Origin: Rhodococcus triatomae BKS 15-14
GTDB taxonomy: Bacteria; Actinomycetota; Actinomycetes; Mycobacteriales; Mycobacteriaceae
Reading direction: 5' to 3'
DNA length: 64,000 nucleotides
NCBI GenBank assembly: GCA_000341795.1
Contig: AODO01000073.1
Span: 62,001-126,000 of the forward strand
Shown: positions 47,501-56,179 of the stretch, piece after piece
Layout of the letters: each line of letters starts with the position of its first letter
Position numbering within the stretch: the first letter of the stretch is position 1
The notes under the pieces: model-generated
Seen by the model: only the letters and a program-made list of their open reading frames with translations
Databases searched by the model: none
What the model was told of the DNA's origin: nothing
Translations under genes and position numbers: made by a program

Positions 47501-48361
47501 CTAGTCGGTGGCGGACGGCGGCAGCTGTGCCAGGGCGTCGGCGAGCGCGTCGGCCCAGGGACGCAGGGGCGTCAGCCCGGCGCCCGCCCACGCCGCCGGG
47601 GAGAGAACGGAGAACGCGGGCCTCGGCGCGGGGCGCGGGAAGTCCGCGGTCGTGCACGGGTGAACACGGTCCGGGTCGGCGCCGACACCGGCGAAGACCG
47701 CCCGCGCGAGGTCGAACCAGGTGGCTCGGCCCGCGTTCGTCGCGTGCAGCACTCCGCCGCCGATGTCGGGTCGCGCCGCGAGTTCGAGGAGCCCGCAGGC
47801 CAGGTCCCCGGCGAACGTCGGCGATCCCAGCTGGTCGTCGACGACCGAGACGGTGTCGCGTTCGCGCTGCAACCGCAGCATGGTGGCGACGAAGTCGGAC
47901 CCGATGCCGGTGTACAGCCAGGCGGTGCGCACCACGACCGCGGACGGGTCGGCGGCCAGCACCGCCCGCTCGCCCGCCAGCTTGGTCCGGCCGTAGGCGG
48001 TTCGTGGTCCGGTCGGATCGTCCACCTCGTAGGGTTCCGACGCGTCACCCGCGAAGACGTAGTCGGTGGACACGTGGATGAGGCGAGCACCGACACGCGC
48101 GGTCGCCTCGGCGAGGATTCGTGGCCCGGTCGCGTTGACGGCCGTGGCGGCGTCCTCGTCGGCCTCCGCCGCGTCGACCGCCGTGTAGGCGGCGCAGTTG
48201 ACTACGACATCGCCCGGACGCACCTCGTCCCGGACTGCGTCGACCTCGGTGATGTCCAGGTCCGATGACGTGAGCCCACGGATCGACACGCCCGGGCCGC
48301 CGCGTCGGATCAGGTTGCCGGCCAGTTGCCCGCCTGCCCCTGTCACAAGGATGTTGGTCAC
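47501..48361 (-). CDS. rmlD: dTDP-4-dehydrorhamnose reductase
   Basis: Last step in dTDP-L-rhamnose synthesis. The 286-residue short-chain reductase has the NAD(P) loop LVTGAGGQLAGNL, NCAAYTAVDAAEADE, the catalytic STDYVFAG and YGRTKLAGE (YxxxK). GTG 48361 is the start that leaves the glycine-rich loop at the normal place. There is no strong ribosome-binding site, so it could be a leaderless or weakly initiated first gene of rmlD-wbbL-manC. It is divergent from the LCP gene by 95 bp. Confidence 0.95.
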   Translation of the reverse strand: MTNILVTGAGGQLAGNLIRRGGPGVSIRGLTSSDLDITEVDAVRDEVRPGDVVVNCAAYTAVDAAEADEDAATAVNATGPRILAEATARVGARLIHVSTDYVFAGDASEPYEVDDPTGPRTAYGRTKLAGERAVLAADPSAVVVRTAWLYTGIGSDFVATMLRLQRERDTVSVVDDQLGSPTFAGDLACGLLELAARPDIGGGVLHATNAGRATWFDLARAVFAGVGADPDRVHPCTTADFPRPAPRPAFSVLSPAAWAGAGLTPLRPWADALADALAQLPPSATD

Positions 48362-48456
48362 ACGCGAAAGTCTGGCACGCCGGTTCGCGGTCCCCGGGAC
48401 ACCGGGTGTGGTGAGTAGCCTTGACGGGTCGAGACAGAGGGTGACCACGCCGCGTC

Positions 48457-50145
48457 GTGGTGACCACACAGCAGTCGATGAAGTGTGAGGGGCGAGGTTT
48501 GCCGGACAGCAGGCCACCGCGCAGACGTGCGTCGGAGGGCGGGACGCCGGGTGCAGGATCGAGAGGGTCCCGGACTCGGCGACCGGAACGCGGCCGCTCG
48601 ACCCGGCCGCGCGAGACCGCTGCCGACACCGGCGCCGCCGACGCAGCGGGCGGCCCCCCGCGCCGGGTGCGCCCGGTGCAGCTCGCGGTGGCCGCGATCG
48701 CGGTGGTGGTCCTCGTCGTGACGGGCTTCGCGTGGCGGAGCGTCGACGCTCTCGAGTCGAATCTCGCGACCGCCCGTCTCGGGCTGGGCGGGATGAAGGA
48801 CGGCGCCCTCGACCTGCTCCTCGTCGGCACCGACAGTCGCACCGACGCCCACGGCAACCCGCTGAGCCAGCAGGAACTCGAGTCACTGCGCGCCGGCGAG
48901 GCCGAGGCCGACAACACCGACACCATCGTGCTGGTCCGCATCCCGAGCAACGGCGAATCCGCCACGGCCATCTCCATCCCCCGCGACTCCTACGTCAAGG
49001 TGCCGGGCATCGGGATGTCCAAGATCAACGGTGCGTTCGGCGCGACGAAGCTCACGGAGAAGCAGAAGCTGATCGACGAGGGCGTCGACGACGCGAGCGC
49101 GGACGAACAGGCTACCCAGGCCGGCCGGGAGGCGCTGATCGAGACGGTCGCCAACCTGACCGGTGTCACCGTCGACCACTACGCGGAGATCGGGCTGCTC
49201 GGATTCGTTCTCCTGACGAACGCGGTCGGCGGCGTCGACGTGTGCCTGAACGACGCAGTCGACGAACCGCTCTCCGGAGCGAACTTCCCCGCGGGAGAGC
49301 AGACCCTCGACGGCTCGGAGGCACTCTCGTTCGTCCGGCAACGGCACGGACTCCCCCGCGGCGACCTCGACCGGATCGTCCGACAGCAGGTGTTCATGGC
49401 TTCGCTGGCACACGAGGTGCTCAGCGCCAGGACGCTCAGCAATCCCGGGAAACTGGGCCAGCTCACCTCGGCGGTGCAGCGGTCGGTGGTGCTGGACGAG
49501 GACTGGGACGTGATCGGATTCGCGAAGGAACTACAGAACCTCGCGGGCGGGTCGGTGCAGTTCCAGACGATTCCCGTCGTCGACATCAACGCCATGACGG
49601 ACTACGGCGAGTCGATCGTGCAGGTCGATCCGACAGCCGTGCGTTCCTTCGTCTCGAGCCTCGCAGACGGCGACGGCGACAGCGACAGCGACGAGTCCGA
49701 TGTCGCCCCGACGGTGGATCCGACCACGGTCACCGTCGACGTGGCGAACGACAGCGGGATCAGCGGTCTCGCGGGCCGGGTCTCGGACGCGCTGGCGACG
49801 AAGGGCTACGTCCCCGGCACCGTCGGCAACAACGCAGGCGACACGGTGACCGAGAGCGAGGTCCACGCCGCCGATCCGGACTCGGAATCCGCGAAATCGG
49901 TGGCCGCGGCGCTCGGCGACCTGCCCGTGGTGCAGGATTCCACCGTGGCGAGCGACACCGTCCTGGTGGTGCTGGCCTCCGGGTACGCCGGTCCGGGCGC
50001 GGACTCGACGTCGGGCTACGCGTCGGGGGACGCGGGGTCCGGTGGCACCGAGTCCGGGATTCTCGACCTGGGCACCAGCCCGACCCCGGCCCCCGCCGGT
50101 CCGCCGATCGACGCGGGCCGCAGCGGGCCACAGTGCGTCAACTGA
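48457..50145 (+). CDS. LytR-CpsA-Psr family cell-wall ligase
   Basis: LCP phosphotransferase that attaches polymers such as arabinogalactan to peptidoglycan (Lcp1/CpsA, Rv3267 in M. tuberculosis). The 562-residue protein has a basic cytoplasmic tail, one transmembrane helix (about 73-93), an LCP domain (about 115-300) with DLLLVGTDSRTD and ISIPRDSYVKVPG, then QRHGLPRGDLDRI. A C-terminal LytR_C domain (about 415-510) follows. GTG 48457 is the outer start; ATG 48478 is equally possible. It is divergent from rmlD, in keeping with a joint wall role. Confidence 0.93.
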   Translation: MVTTQQSMKCEGRGLPDSRPPRRRASEGGTPGAGSRGSRTRRPERGRSTRPRETAADTGAADAAGGPPRRVRPVQLAVAAIAVVVLVVTGFAWRSVDALESNLATARLGLGGMKDGALDLLLVGTDSRTDAHGNPLSQQELESLRAGEAEADNTDTIVLVRIPSNGESATAISIPRDSYVKVPGIGMSKINGAFGATKLTEKQKLIDEGVDDASADEQATQAGREALIETVANLTGVTVDHYAEIGLLGFVLLTNAVGGVDVCLNDAVDEPLSGANFPAGEQTLDGSEALSFVRQRHGLPRGDLDRIVRQQVFMASLAHEVLSARTLSNPGKLGQLTSAVQRSVVLDEDWDVIGFAKELQNLAGGSVQFQTIPVVDINAMTDYGESIVQVDPTAVRSFVSSLADGDGDSDSDESDVAPTVDPTTVTVDVANDSGISGLAGRVSDALATKGYVPGTVGNNAGDTVTESEVHAADPDSESAKSVAAALGDLPVVQDSTVASDTVLVVLASGYAGPGADSTSGYASGDAGSGGTESGILDLGTSPTPAPAGPPIDAGRSGPQCVN

Positions 50146-50173
50146 CGCTCGACCCGAGGAGCACCGCAGCACG

Positions 50174-50893
50174 ATGGCAGCACCCAATCTCACGGTGGCA
50201 CTGCTCGACCCGATCATCGACCGGGACCCGGCCGGTCCTCGGGTGACCTGGTACGACGACGACTCCGGCGCCCGCATCGAGCTGTCGGCGCTCACTCTCG
50301 CGAACTGGGCCGCGAAGACCGCCAACCTGGTTCGGGACGAGTTCGGCCTGATGCCGGGAGCCCGGGTGTCCGTACTGCTGCCCGCGCACTGGCAGACGGC
50401 AGCGGTGCTGCTCGGATGCTGGTGGGCGGGAACCGAGGTGGTGCTCGAGCCCGATCCGGACGCGGAGCTCGCGCTCGTGACCACGGACCGGCTCGACGAG
50501 GCCGCCGACGCGGCAGAACTGGCCGTGCTGTCGCTCGACCCGTTCGGCCGTCCGGCGCCGGATCTTCCCGTCGGAGTCACCGACTACGCCACCGCCGTGC
50601 GCGTGCACGGCGACCAGTTCCGCCCGGACCCGGCACCCGGCGACTCCCCGGCACTCGACGGACGCACGGTCACCGAGATTCTCGACGCGGCCCGCGAATC
50701 CGCCGCAGCGCAGGGCTTCTCCGCCGAGGATCGGGTGCTGTCGTCGACCGACTGGGCCACGACCGGCGAACTCGTCGACGGCCTGCTCGCCGTCCTCGTC
50801 GCGCAGGCGTCGCTGGTGCAGGTGAGCAATCCCGACGAGGATCGGATGGCGCGGCGGATCGAGTCGGAGAAGGTCACCGCACGCCGCGGGTAG
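50174..50893 (+). CDS. TIGR03089-family conserved protein
   Basis: A 239-residue protein of unknown function that resembles the N-terminal part of acyl-CoA synthetases/AMP ligases, but has no P-loop or AMP-binding signature. It includes VTWYDDDSGARIELSALTLANWAAKTANL and VSVLLPAHWQTAAVLLGCWWAGTEV, the TIGR03089 hallmarks. ATG 50174 follows GAGGAG (12 bases). It is downstream of the LCP gene by 28 bp and probably shares its transcript, as does Rv3268. Its enzyme activity, if any, is unknown. Confidence 0.88.
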   Translation: MAAPNLTVALLDPIIDRDPAGPRVTWYDDDSGARIELSALTLANWAAKTANLVRDEFGLMPGARVSVLLPAHWQTAAVLLGCWWAGTEVVLEPDPDAELALVTTDRLDEAADAAELAVLSLDPFGRPAPDLPVGVTDYATAVRVHGDQFRPDPAPGDSPALDGRTVTEILDAARESAAAQGFSAEDRVLSSTDWATTGELVDGLLAVLVAQASLVQVSNPDEDRMARRIESEKVTARRG

Positions 50894-50906
50894 CCGGCAC
50901 GCGAGC

Positions 50907-53366
50907 TCATCCCGCGAGCGCCTGGAGCGGGGTGGCCTTCGCCGCGGTCCGGGCCGGGACGAGGGCGGCGATCACACCGGCGATTCCGCCCACCAGCACG
51001 ATGGTGGCGAGCTGGAGCCACGGCATCGCTCCCGGAACGATCGCGTCCGTGCCGAACACCGACGCCGTGCCTGCGGAACCGAGCACGGACCCGAGCAGAA
51101 CCCCCAGCGCCGAGGCGACGACGGCGACCAGGACCGCCTCGCAGATCAGTACGCACCGCACCCCGGAGCGGGTCACACCCAGCGCCCGCAACAGCCCCGT
51201 CTCCCGCCGTCGCTCGACCACCGACAGCGCCATGGTGCTTCCGACGCCGATCAGCGCGATCAGCACCGCGACCGAGAGCAGACCCACGACCACCAGGAGC
51301 AGCACGTCGAGGACCGAGTCCACGGCCGCGCGCATCGCGACTGCGCCACCGACCTCGGCGGTCGGGGCGAACTGCTCTGCCAGCGAGGTGATCTCGTTCA
51401 ATGCGTCCGTCCGATCCCGGTCGGACCGGTCGTCCGCGAGCCGGATCCACACCGTGCGGGGCACACCGCCGAGCGCGACGGCATCGGAACTGTTCACCAG
51501 TGCCGGTTGTCCCTCCGTACCCGACGCAACCGTCAGCTGTCTGCGAACACCCGCGTTCTCCAGTTCCAGACGAGTTCCCGGTGCCGAGCCGATCGCGTCG
51601 AGTTGTTCGGGCGACAGGGAGATCTCTCCCGTCCGTGGCAGCGTGAGCGGGACCCGCAATGTCGCAGTGACGTCCGAGGTGTCGATGCCGAGCACGTCCA
51701 GCCGGTCGCCGTCACCGGCCCGGACCTCCGCCCCGAGCAGGGTCGCGACCGCCGTCACCTGTTCGGTGTCACGGACGAGCGGACCCAGGTTCGCGGGCAA
51801 CCCGCCGTCGGCGTCGACGGTGACGTCCACCGGGAACTGCTCGTCGAGGGCGCGCGGCGCGGCCGCCCCGACCGTCGCGATCCCGACGACCATCGTCGCC
51901 GTCACGGTGACACCGACGAGCAGCGCGGTCGCGGTGGCGGTGGTGCGGCGGGGGTTGCGCAGTGCGTTGCCGACCGCGAGTTCCCCCAGTGGTCCGACCA
52001 GCCGCGCCGGTGCCCGCCCGAGCACTGCGACCGCACGCGGAACGATGATCCGGCCCAGGAGAACCACACCGAGGGCGGTGGCGATTCCTCCCGCACACGC
52101 GAGCATCACCTGCTCCTCGGCAACGCCCAGTGCGAGGACGGCACCGCCGCCGACCAGACCGACGACCCCGGCGGCAACCCGGAGACGTGAGGTCGACGCC
52201 GGTTCCGAACCGGCCTCGACCGGGGTCAGTGCGGCGAGCGGCGACACCTTCGTCGCGGCCCGCGCCGGGGCCACCGCGGCGATCAGGGTCACGACGACGC
52301 CGACCAGGAAGCCCGCCACCACGCCGCCGAACGGCACGGCCAGCGTGTCGAGGGGTACGGGCGCGTCGAATGCGGCCGCCGCCCGAGTGACGCCCCATGC
52401 GAACGCGATTCCCAGCAGAACTCCGGCGAGGGAGGCGGCCGCCCCGAGCACGAGGGCCTCGATCCGGGCTCCGCGCCGGATCTGGGTTGCGGTCGCACCG
52501 ACGCACCGCAGCAGCGCCAGCTCCCTGGTGCGAGAGGCGAACAGGACAGCGAAGGTGTTCGCGATGACCAACCCCGCGACCACGACGGCGACCGCCGCGA
52601 ACGCGAGCAGCACGTTGCGGATCTCGTCGACGTCGCCCAGATAGCCTGCGGAAGCCTGCTCGGCCCGTTCGGCGCCCGTGGACACGGCGGCCCCCGGATC
52701 GAGGACCGAGGCGACCGCATCCTTGATTCCCGCTCCGTCACCGGCGACCCGGATCTCGCGATGGGCGGCCTCGCCGGCCCAGGAGTCGAGCTGACCGGCC
52801 GTCGCGTAGGCGCTGACGCCCTCGAGGCGCTGAGCGGTGCCGGACAGGTCGATCTCACCGACGACGGTAGCGGATTCGGTGCCTCGCTCGGAGTGCTCGT
52901 CCGCCCTGGCGCCGCGTACGGTCACCGCGACGGTGTCCCCGACGGCGAGTCCCGAGTCGGATCCCACCGCGATCTCGCCCGGCGCCGAGGGGTATCGCCC
53001 CTCGGTGAGCGTCTGCCAGCGCAGCTCCGGGGATTCCGCCAGCGAGGACGCCGTCCCGTACAGGGACCCGGCACCACCTCCGGTGACCTTGACGGGCGCC
53101 TGCGCGTCGACGGCGACCGCACGCACCCCGGCGACCCCGGCGACGCGCTCGGCAACGGCTGCGGCCTCGTCCACCCCGCCGAGGTCGTCGACCACCACCG
53201 CACTGCTCCGGTACTGCCCGGCCAGCGACGCGGTCACACTCGCCGAGAGGGTCGACCCGAGAACCAGGGTGGCGACGACGAAGGCGACGGCGATCACGAT
53301 CGCCACCCCGGACGCCAGCACCCGGCCGAGTTGGGCCCGCACCTGCGCCAGCGTCAGCCTCAGCAT
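50907..53366 (-). CDS. ABC transporter permease, FtsX-type (two-domain)
   Basis: An 819-residue MacB/FtsX-like permease. It has an N-terminal helix, an extracytoplasmic domain (about 45-250), three helices (about 260-365), a second set of helices, a second extracytoplasmic domain and a last trio of helices (about 690-815). Such large two-part permeases are typical of antimicrobial-peptide or lipid efflux and sensing modules. It overlaps the ATPase gene by 7 bp. It stands convergent to the TIGR03089 gene and downstream of the ATPase and two-component genes. Confidence 0.93.
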   Translation of the reverse strand: MLRLTLAQVRAQLGRVLASGVAIVIAVAFVVATLVLGSTLSASVTASLAGQYRSSAVVVDDLGGVDEAAAVAERVAGVAGVRAVAVDAQAPVKVTGGGAGSLYGTASSLAESPELRWQTLTEGRYPSAPGEIAVGSDSGLAVGDTVAVTVRGARADEHSERGTESATVVGEIDLSGTAQRLEGVSAYATAGQLDSWAGEAAHREIRVAGDGAGIKDAVASVLDPGAAVSTGAERAEQASAGYLGDVDEIRNVLLAFAAVAVVVAGLVIANTFAVLFASRTRELALLRCVGATATQIRRGARIEALVLGAAASLAGVLLGIAFAWGVTRAAAAFDAPVPLDTLAVPFGGVVAGFLVGVVVTLIAAVAPARAATKVSPLAALTPVEAGSEPASTSRLRVAAGVVGLVGGGAVLALGVAEEQVMLACAGGIATALGVVLLGRIIVPRAVAVLGRAPARLVGPLGELAVGNALRNPRRTTATATALLVGVTVTATMVVGIATVGAAAPRALDEQFPVDVTVDADGGLPANLGPLVRDTEQVTAVATLLGAEVRAGDGDRLDVLGIDTSDVTATLRVPLTLPRTGEISLSPEQLDAIGSAPGTRLELENAGVRRQLTVASGTEGQPALVNSSDAVALGGVPRTVWIRLADDRSDRDRTDALNEITSLAEQFAPTAEVGGAVAMRAAVDSVLDVLLLVVVGLLSVAVLIALIGVGSTMALSVVERRRETGLLRALGVTRSGVRCVLICEAVLVAVVASALGVLLGSVLGSAGTASVFGTDAIVPGAMPWLQLATIVLVGGIAGVIAALVPARTAAKATPLQALAG

Positions 53367-54106
53367 GCGGGAGTCCGGAGTTCGCGCATCACCCGGGCAA
53401 CCGAATCCGGTGTCGGGTCGTCGATCTCACCCGCGAGCCGACCGTCGGCGAGCAGGACGACGCGATCTGCGTACGAGGCCGCGACCGGATCGTGGGTGAC
53501 CATCACCACGGTCTGCCCGAACTCGCGCACACTCGACCTCAGCAGGCTCAACACCTCCGCGCCGGCGTGCGAGTCGAGATTCCCGGTCGGCTCGTCGGCG
53601 AAGACGACGTCGGGTCGCGGCAGCAGCGCCCGCGCCACGGCGACACGCTGCTGCTGGCCACCGGAGAGTTCGTGCGGCCGATGCGACAACCGGCCCACGA
53701 GTCCGAGTCGGGTGACCACCTCGTCGAACCATCCCGGATCCGGCCGGGCGCCCGCCAACCGCATCGGCAGCAGCATGTTCTCCGCCGCGGTGACGACCGA
53801 CAGCAGGTTGAACGCCTGGAACACGAAACCCATGCGGTCGCGTCGAAGTTCGGTCAATCCTCGATCGCCGAGCACCGTCAGATCGGTCTCCCCCAGGTAC
53901 ACGCGTCCTGCGCTCGGATCGTCGAGCCCGGCGAGGCAGTGCAGCAGTGTCGATTTTCCGGATCCGGACGGTCCCATGATCGCGGTGAAGGCGCCGCGGG
54001 CGAAGTCGACGTCGACGGCGTCGAGCGCCGTCACCGACGCGTCCCCCTCCCCGAAGACCTTGGTCAGGGCCACCGCGCGGGCCGCCGGAAGATGCTGTGA
54101 AGTCAT
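53360..54106 (-). CDS. ABC transporter ATP-binding protein
   Basis: A 248-residue MacB-type ATPase. Walker A is GPSGSGKSTLLHCL, Q-loop FVFQAFNLL, signature LSGGQQQRVAVARAL, Walker B VVFADEPTGNLD and H-loop VMVTHDPVAA. It energises the FtsX-like permease encoded directly downstream (7-bp overlap). ATG 54106 is the natural start, with the family N-terminus ARAVALTKVFGEGDASVTALD. The 110-bp gap upstream leads to the response-regulator gene. Confidence 0.95.
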   Translation of the reverse strand: MTSQHLPAARAVALTKVFGEGDASVTALDAVDVDFARGAFTAIMGPSGSGKSTLLHCLAGLDDPSAGRVYLGETDLTVLGDRGLTELRRDRMGFVFQAFNLLSVVTAAENMLLPMRLAGARPDPGWFDEVVTRLGLVGRLSHRPHELSGGQQQRVAVARALLPRPDVVFADEPTGNLDSHAGAEVLSLLRSSVREFGQTVVMVTHDPVAASYADRVVLLADGRLAGEIDDPTPDSVARVMRELRTPAC

Positions 54107-54216
54107 GCCGTCGACGGTATTGACGACAGGGGTCCCGCCGCGTCGGCGCAGAGGGCGATCTCGGGGTCACGCCCCGTCCTACCGTGGACGGACGCGGCCC
54201 TCCACCTGCCGGGTGA

Positions 54217-54894
54217 TCAGCCGCCGAGCAGGTCCTCCGGCCGGACGAGTCCGCAACTGTAGGCGAACACCACCGCCTGGACCCGGTCGCGGGATCCGGT
54301 CTTCGAAAGAACCCGTCCCACATGAGTTTTCACCGTCGCCTCGGAGACCGTGAACTTCTCCGCGATCTCACCGTTCGACAGTCCGTGCGCCATCGCCTCG
54401 AGGATCTCGACCTCGCGCGGCGTCAGATCGGGCAGCTGCGGGCGCGCCGCCGTCCCCGCGAGGAGCGGCCCCACATGCTGCAGCAGCCGACGGGTGGACC
54501 GCGGAGCGATCACGGCATCGCCGCTGTCGACGGTCCGGATGGCGTCCAGAAGCTCCTCGGGATCCGCGTCCTTGAGCAGGAATCCGCTCGCCCCCGCGGA
54601 GATGGCACCGACCACGTAGTCGTCGTTGTCGAAGGTCGTGAGCATCACCACCTTCGGCGACGACTCCCGGACCGCCAGCACCCTGGTCGCCTCGATCCCG
54701 TCGACGTTCGGCATCTGCACGTCCATCAGCACGACGTCGACCGCGATCCGCTCCAGCTCGCGCAGCGCCTGCGCACCGTCGGACGCCTCCAGGACGACGT
54801 CCATGTCGTCCTGCGAGTCGATCACCATCCGGAAACCCGCCCGCACCAACTGCTGATCGTCGACCAGCGCGACTCTGATCACCTTGTCCGACAA
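54217..54894 (-). CDS. NarL/LuxR-type response regulator
   Basis: A 225-residue regulator: receiver domain with the phosphoacceptor Asp58 in VVLMDVQMPNVDG, and a LuxR helix-turn-helix at the C-terminus (LTPREVEILEAMAHGLSNGEIAEKFTVSEATVKTHV). TTG 54894 was chosen because GAGAGG lies 9 bases upstream and it starts 4 bases after the kinase stop; GTG 54882 is the alternative. It should control the ABC transporter downstream in response to the paired kinase. Confidence 0.92.
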   Translation of the reverse strand: MSDKVIRVALVDDQQLVRAGFRMVIDSQDDMDVVLEASDGAQALRELERIAVDVVLMDVQMPNVDGIEATRVLAVRESSPKVVMLTTFDNDDYVVGAISAGASGFLLKDADPEELLDAIRTVDSGDAVIAPRSTRRLLQHVGPLLAGTAARPQLPDLTPREVEILEAMAHGLSNGEIAEKFTVSEATVKTHVGRVLSKTGSRDRVQAVVFAYSCGLVRPEDLLGG

Positions 54895-54898
54895 CCGC

Positions 54899-56089
54899 TC
54901 ACACCTCTCTCGTGTACGGGAGCTCGGCACGCACCCGATAACCGCCGCCTGCCACCGGCCCGGCCGTGAACCGGCCGCCGTGGAGTTCGGCCCGCTCCCG
55001 CATTCCCAGCACACCCTGCCCTCCCGCCGTCGAGGGCACCAAACCACCGGACGCCCCACGGCCGTCGTCGGTCACGGACAGGTCGAGGCCGACGTCCGTC
55101 CACCGTTCCGTTACCACGACCCGGGCAGCCGGGCCGGCGTGCTTGAGGACGTTGGTCAGCGATTCCTGCACGATGCGGTACGCCGTCAGCTCGGCACCCG
55201 TGGTCAGGGCCCGCGGTTCGCCCTCCGCCCGGAGCTCGACCTGCAGCCCACCGTCGCGCAGATTCTGCACCAACGCGTCGATGTCGGTCACCTGCGGTGT
55301 CGAGCGCGTGTCGCGCGGACGGTCCTCGCGCAGCACGGACAGCAGTGCCCGCATGTCCGTCAGCGCCTGTCTGCCGGTCCGGGCGATGGTCTCGAGTGCG
55401 GTGATCGCCGCGTCCGGGTCGGCCTTCGCGCCGTAGCGCCCGCCGTCCGCCTGGGCGATGACGACCGTCAGTGAGTGGGCCACGATGTCGTGCATCTCGC
55501 GGGCGATACGGGTGCGTTCCGCCATCGCCGCGAGTTCCGCCTCCTGGGCACGTTCCAGTTCCAGCAGCCGGGCCCGTTCGGTCAGTCCCTCCAGCTCCTG
55601 GTTCCGCACTCGCCGCAGGTCGCCGAAGGCCCACACCGCGCCGACGAACACCAGCAGGAACGCCGTGGAGAACGCGGTGGAGGCGCGGGTCATGTACTCG
55701 CCGCTGAAATAGCGGACACCGGCGGCGATCGACCCGAGCACCGCGACGGCCAGGCCACCGCTGCTCGCCCACCGCGGACCGTAGGCCGCCAGCGCGTACA
55801 GGGAGATCGGGACCGCCACCACCGACGGCAGGAGCATGTCCGGGACGACGATCACGTGCAGCACCGCGAATCCGGCGATCACCGCCCCGGACAGCGCGAC
55901 CCTGGTGCGGCGCCAGGCGATCGGCACCGTCATGCCGAGCGAGATCGGCACCGAGGTGTACCACGGGTCCGATCCCGCCGCGAACGCGAGACAGAAGAGG
56001 GTGAGAAGCGCGGCGAAGGTCCGGTCGATCCCGACGACGTGCTCTGCGCTCCAGCGGTACCACCGCTCGCTCAGAGGGAATCGGGGCAT
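54899..56089 (-). CDS. NarL-family sensor histidine kinase (HisKA_3)
   Basis: A 396-residue membrane kinase with five or so hydrophobic segments (about 25-155) that together resemble a short sensing bundle without a large extracytoplasmic domain, common for intramembrane-sensing kinases. The HisKA_3 box is ERTRIAREMHDIVAHSLTVV with phospho-His200, and the ATPase has GQGVLGMRERAELHGG. It pairs with the response regulator whose start lies 4 bp after its stop. ATG 56089 was taken as start; an earlier GTG at 56095 is near-equal. Confidence 0.92.
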   Translation of the reverse strand: MPRFPLSERWYRWSAEHVVGIDRTFAALLTLFCLAFAAGSDPWYTSVPISLGMTVPIAWRRTRVALSGAVIAGFAVLHVIVVPDMLLPSVVAVPISLYALAAYGPRWASSGGLAVAVLGSIAAGVRYFSGEYMTRASTAFSTAFLLVFVGAVWAFGDLRRVRNQELEGLTERARLLELERAQEAELAAMAERTRIAREMHDIVAHSLTVVIAQADGGRYGAKADPDAAITALETIARTGRQALTDMRALLSVLREDRPRDTRSTPQVTDIDALVQNLRDGGLQVELRAEGEPRALTTGAELTAYRIVQESLTNVLKHAGPAARVVVTERWTDVGLDLSVTDDGRGASGGLVPSTAGGQGVLGMRERAELHGGRFTAGPVAGGGYRVRAELPYTREV

Positions 56090-56116
56090 GCTCACCAGAC
56101 TAACCACCCGACACGA

Positions 56117-56162
56117 CTGTTCCCCGATGCCGTTGGTGACGATCCACGGCATCGGGGAACAG
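56117..56162 (-). terminator. Intrinsic terminator of fadE25
   Basis: A perfect 17-bp stem (56117-56133 with 56146-56162) with a 12-base loop lies 18 bp beyond the fadE25 stop and upstream of the kinase gene. Confidence 0.85.
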
Positions 56163-56179
56163 GGCGGGTGCGGGTCAGC

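Noticed and set aside
46063-48081. A 672-codon open frame on the plus strand
   Set aside because: It lies opposite manC, wbbL and rmlD and has Arg/Pro/Ser-rich low-complexity translation without any domain.
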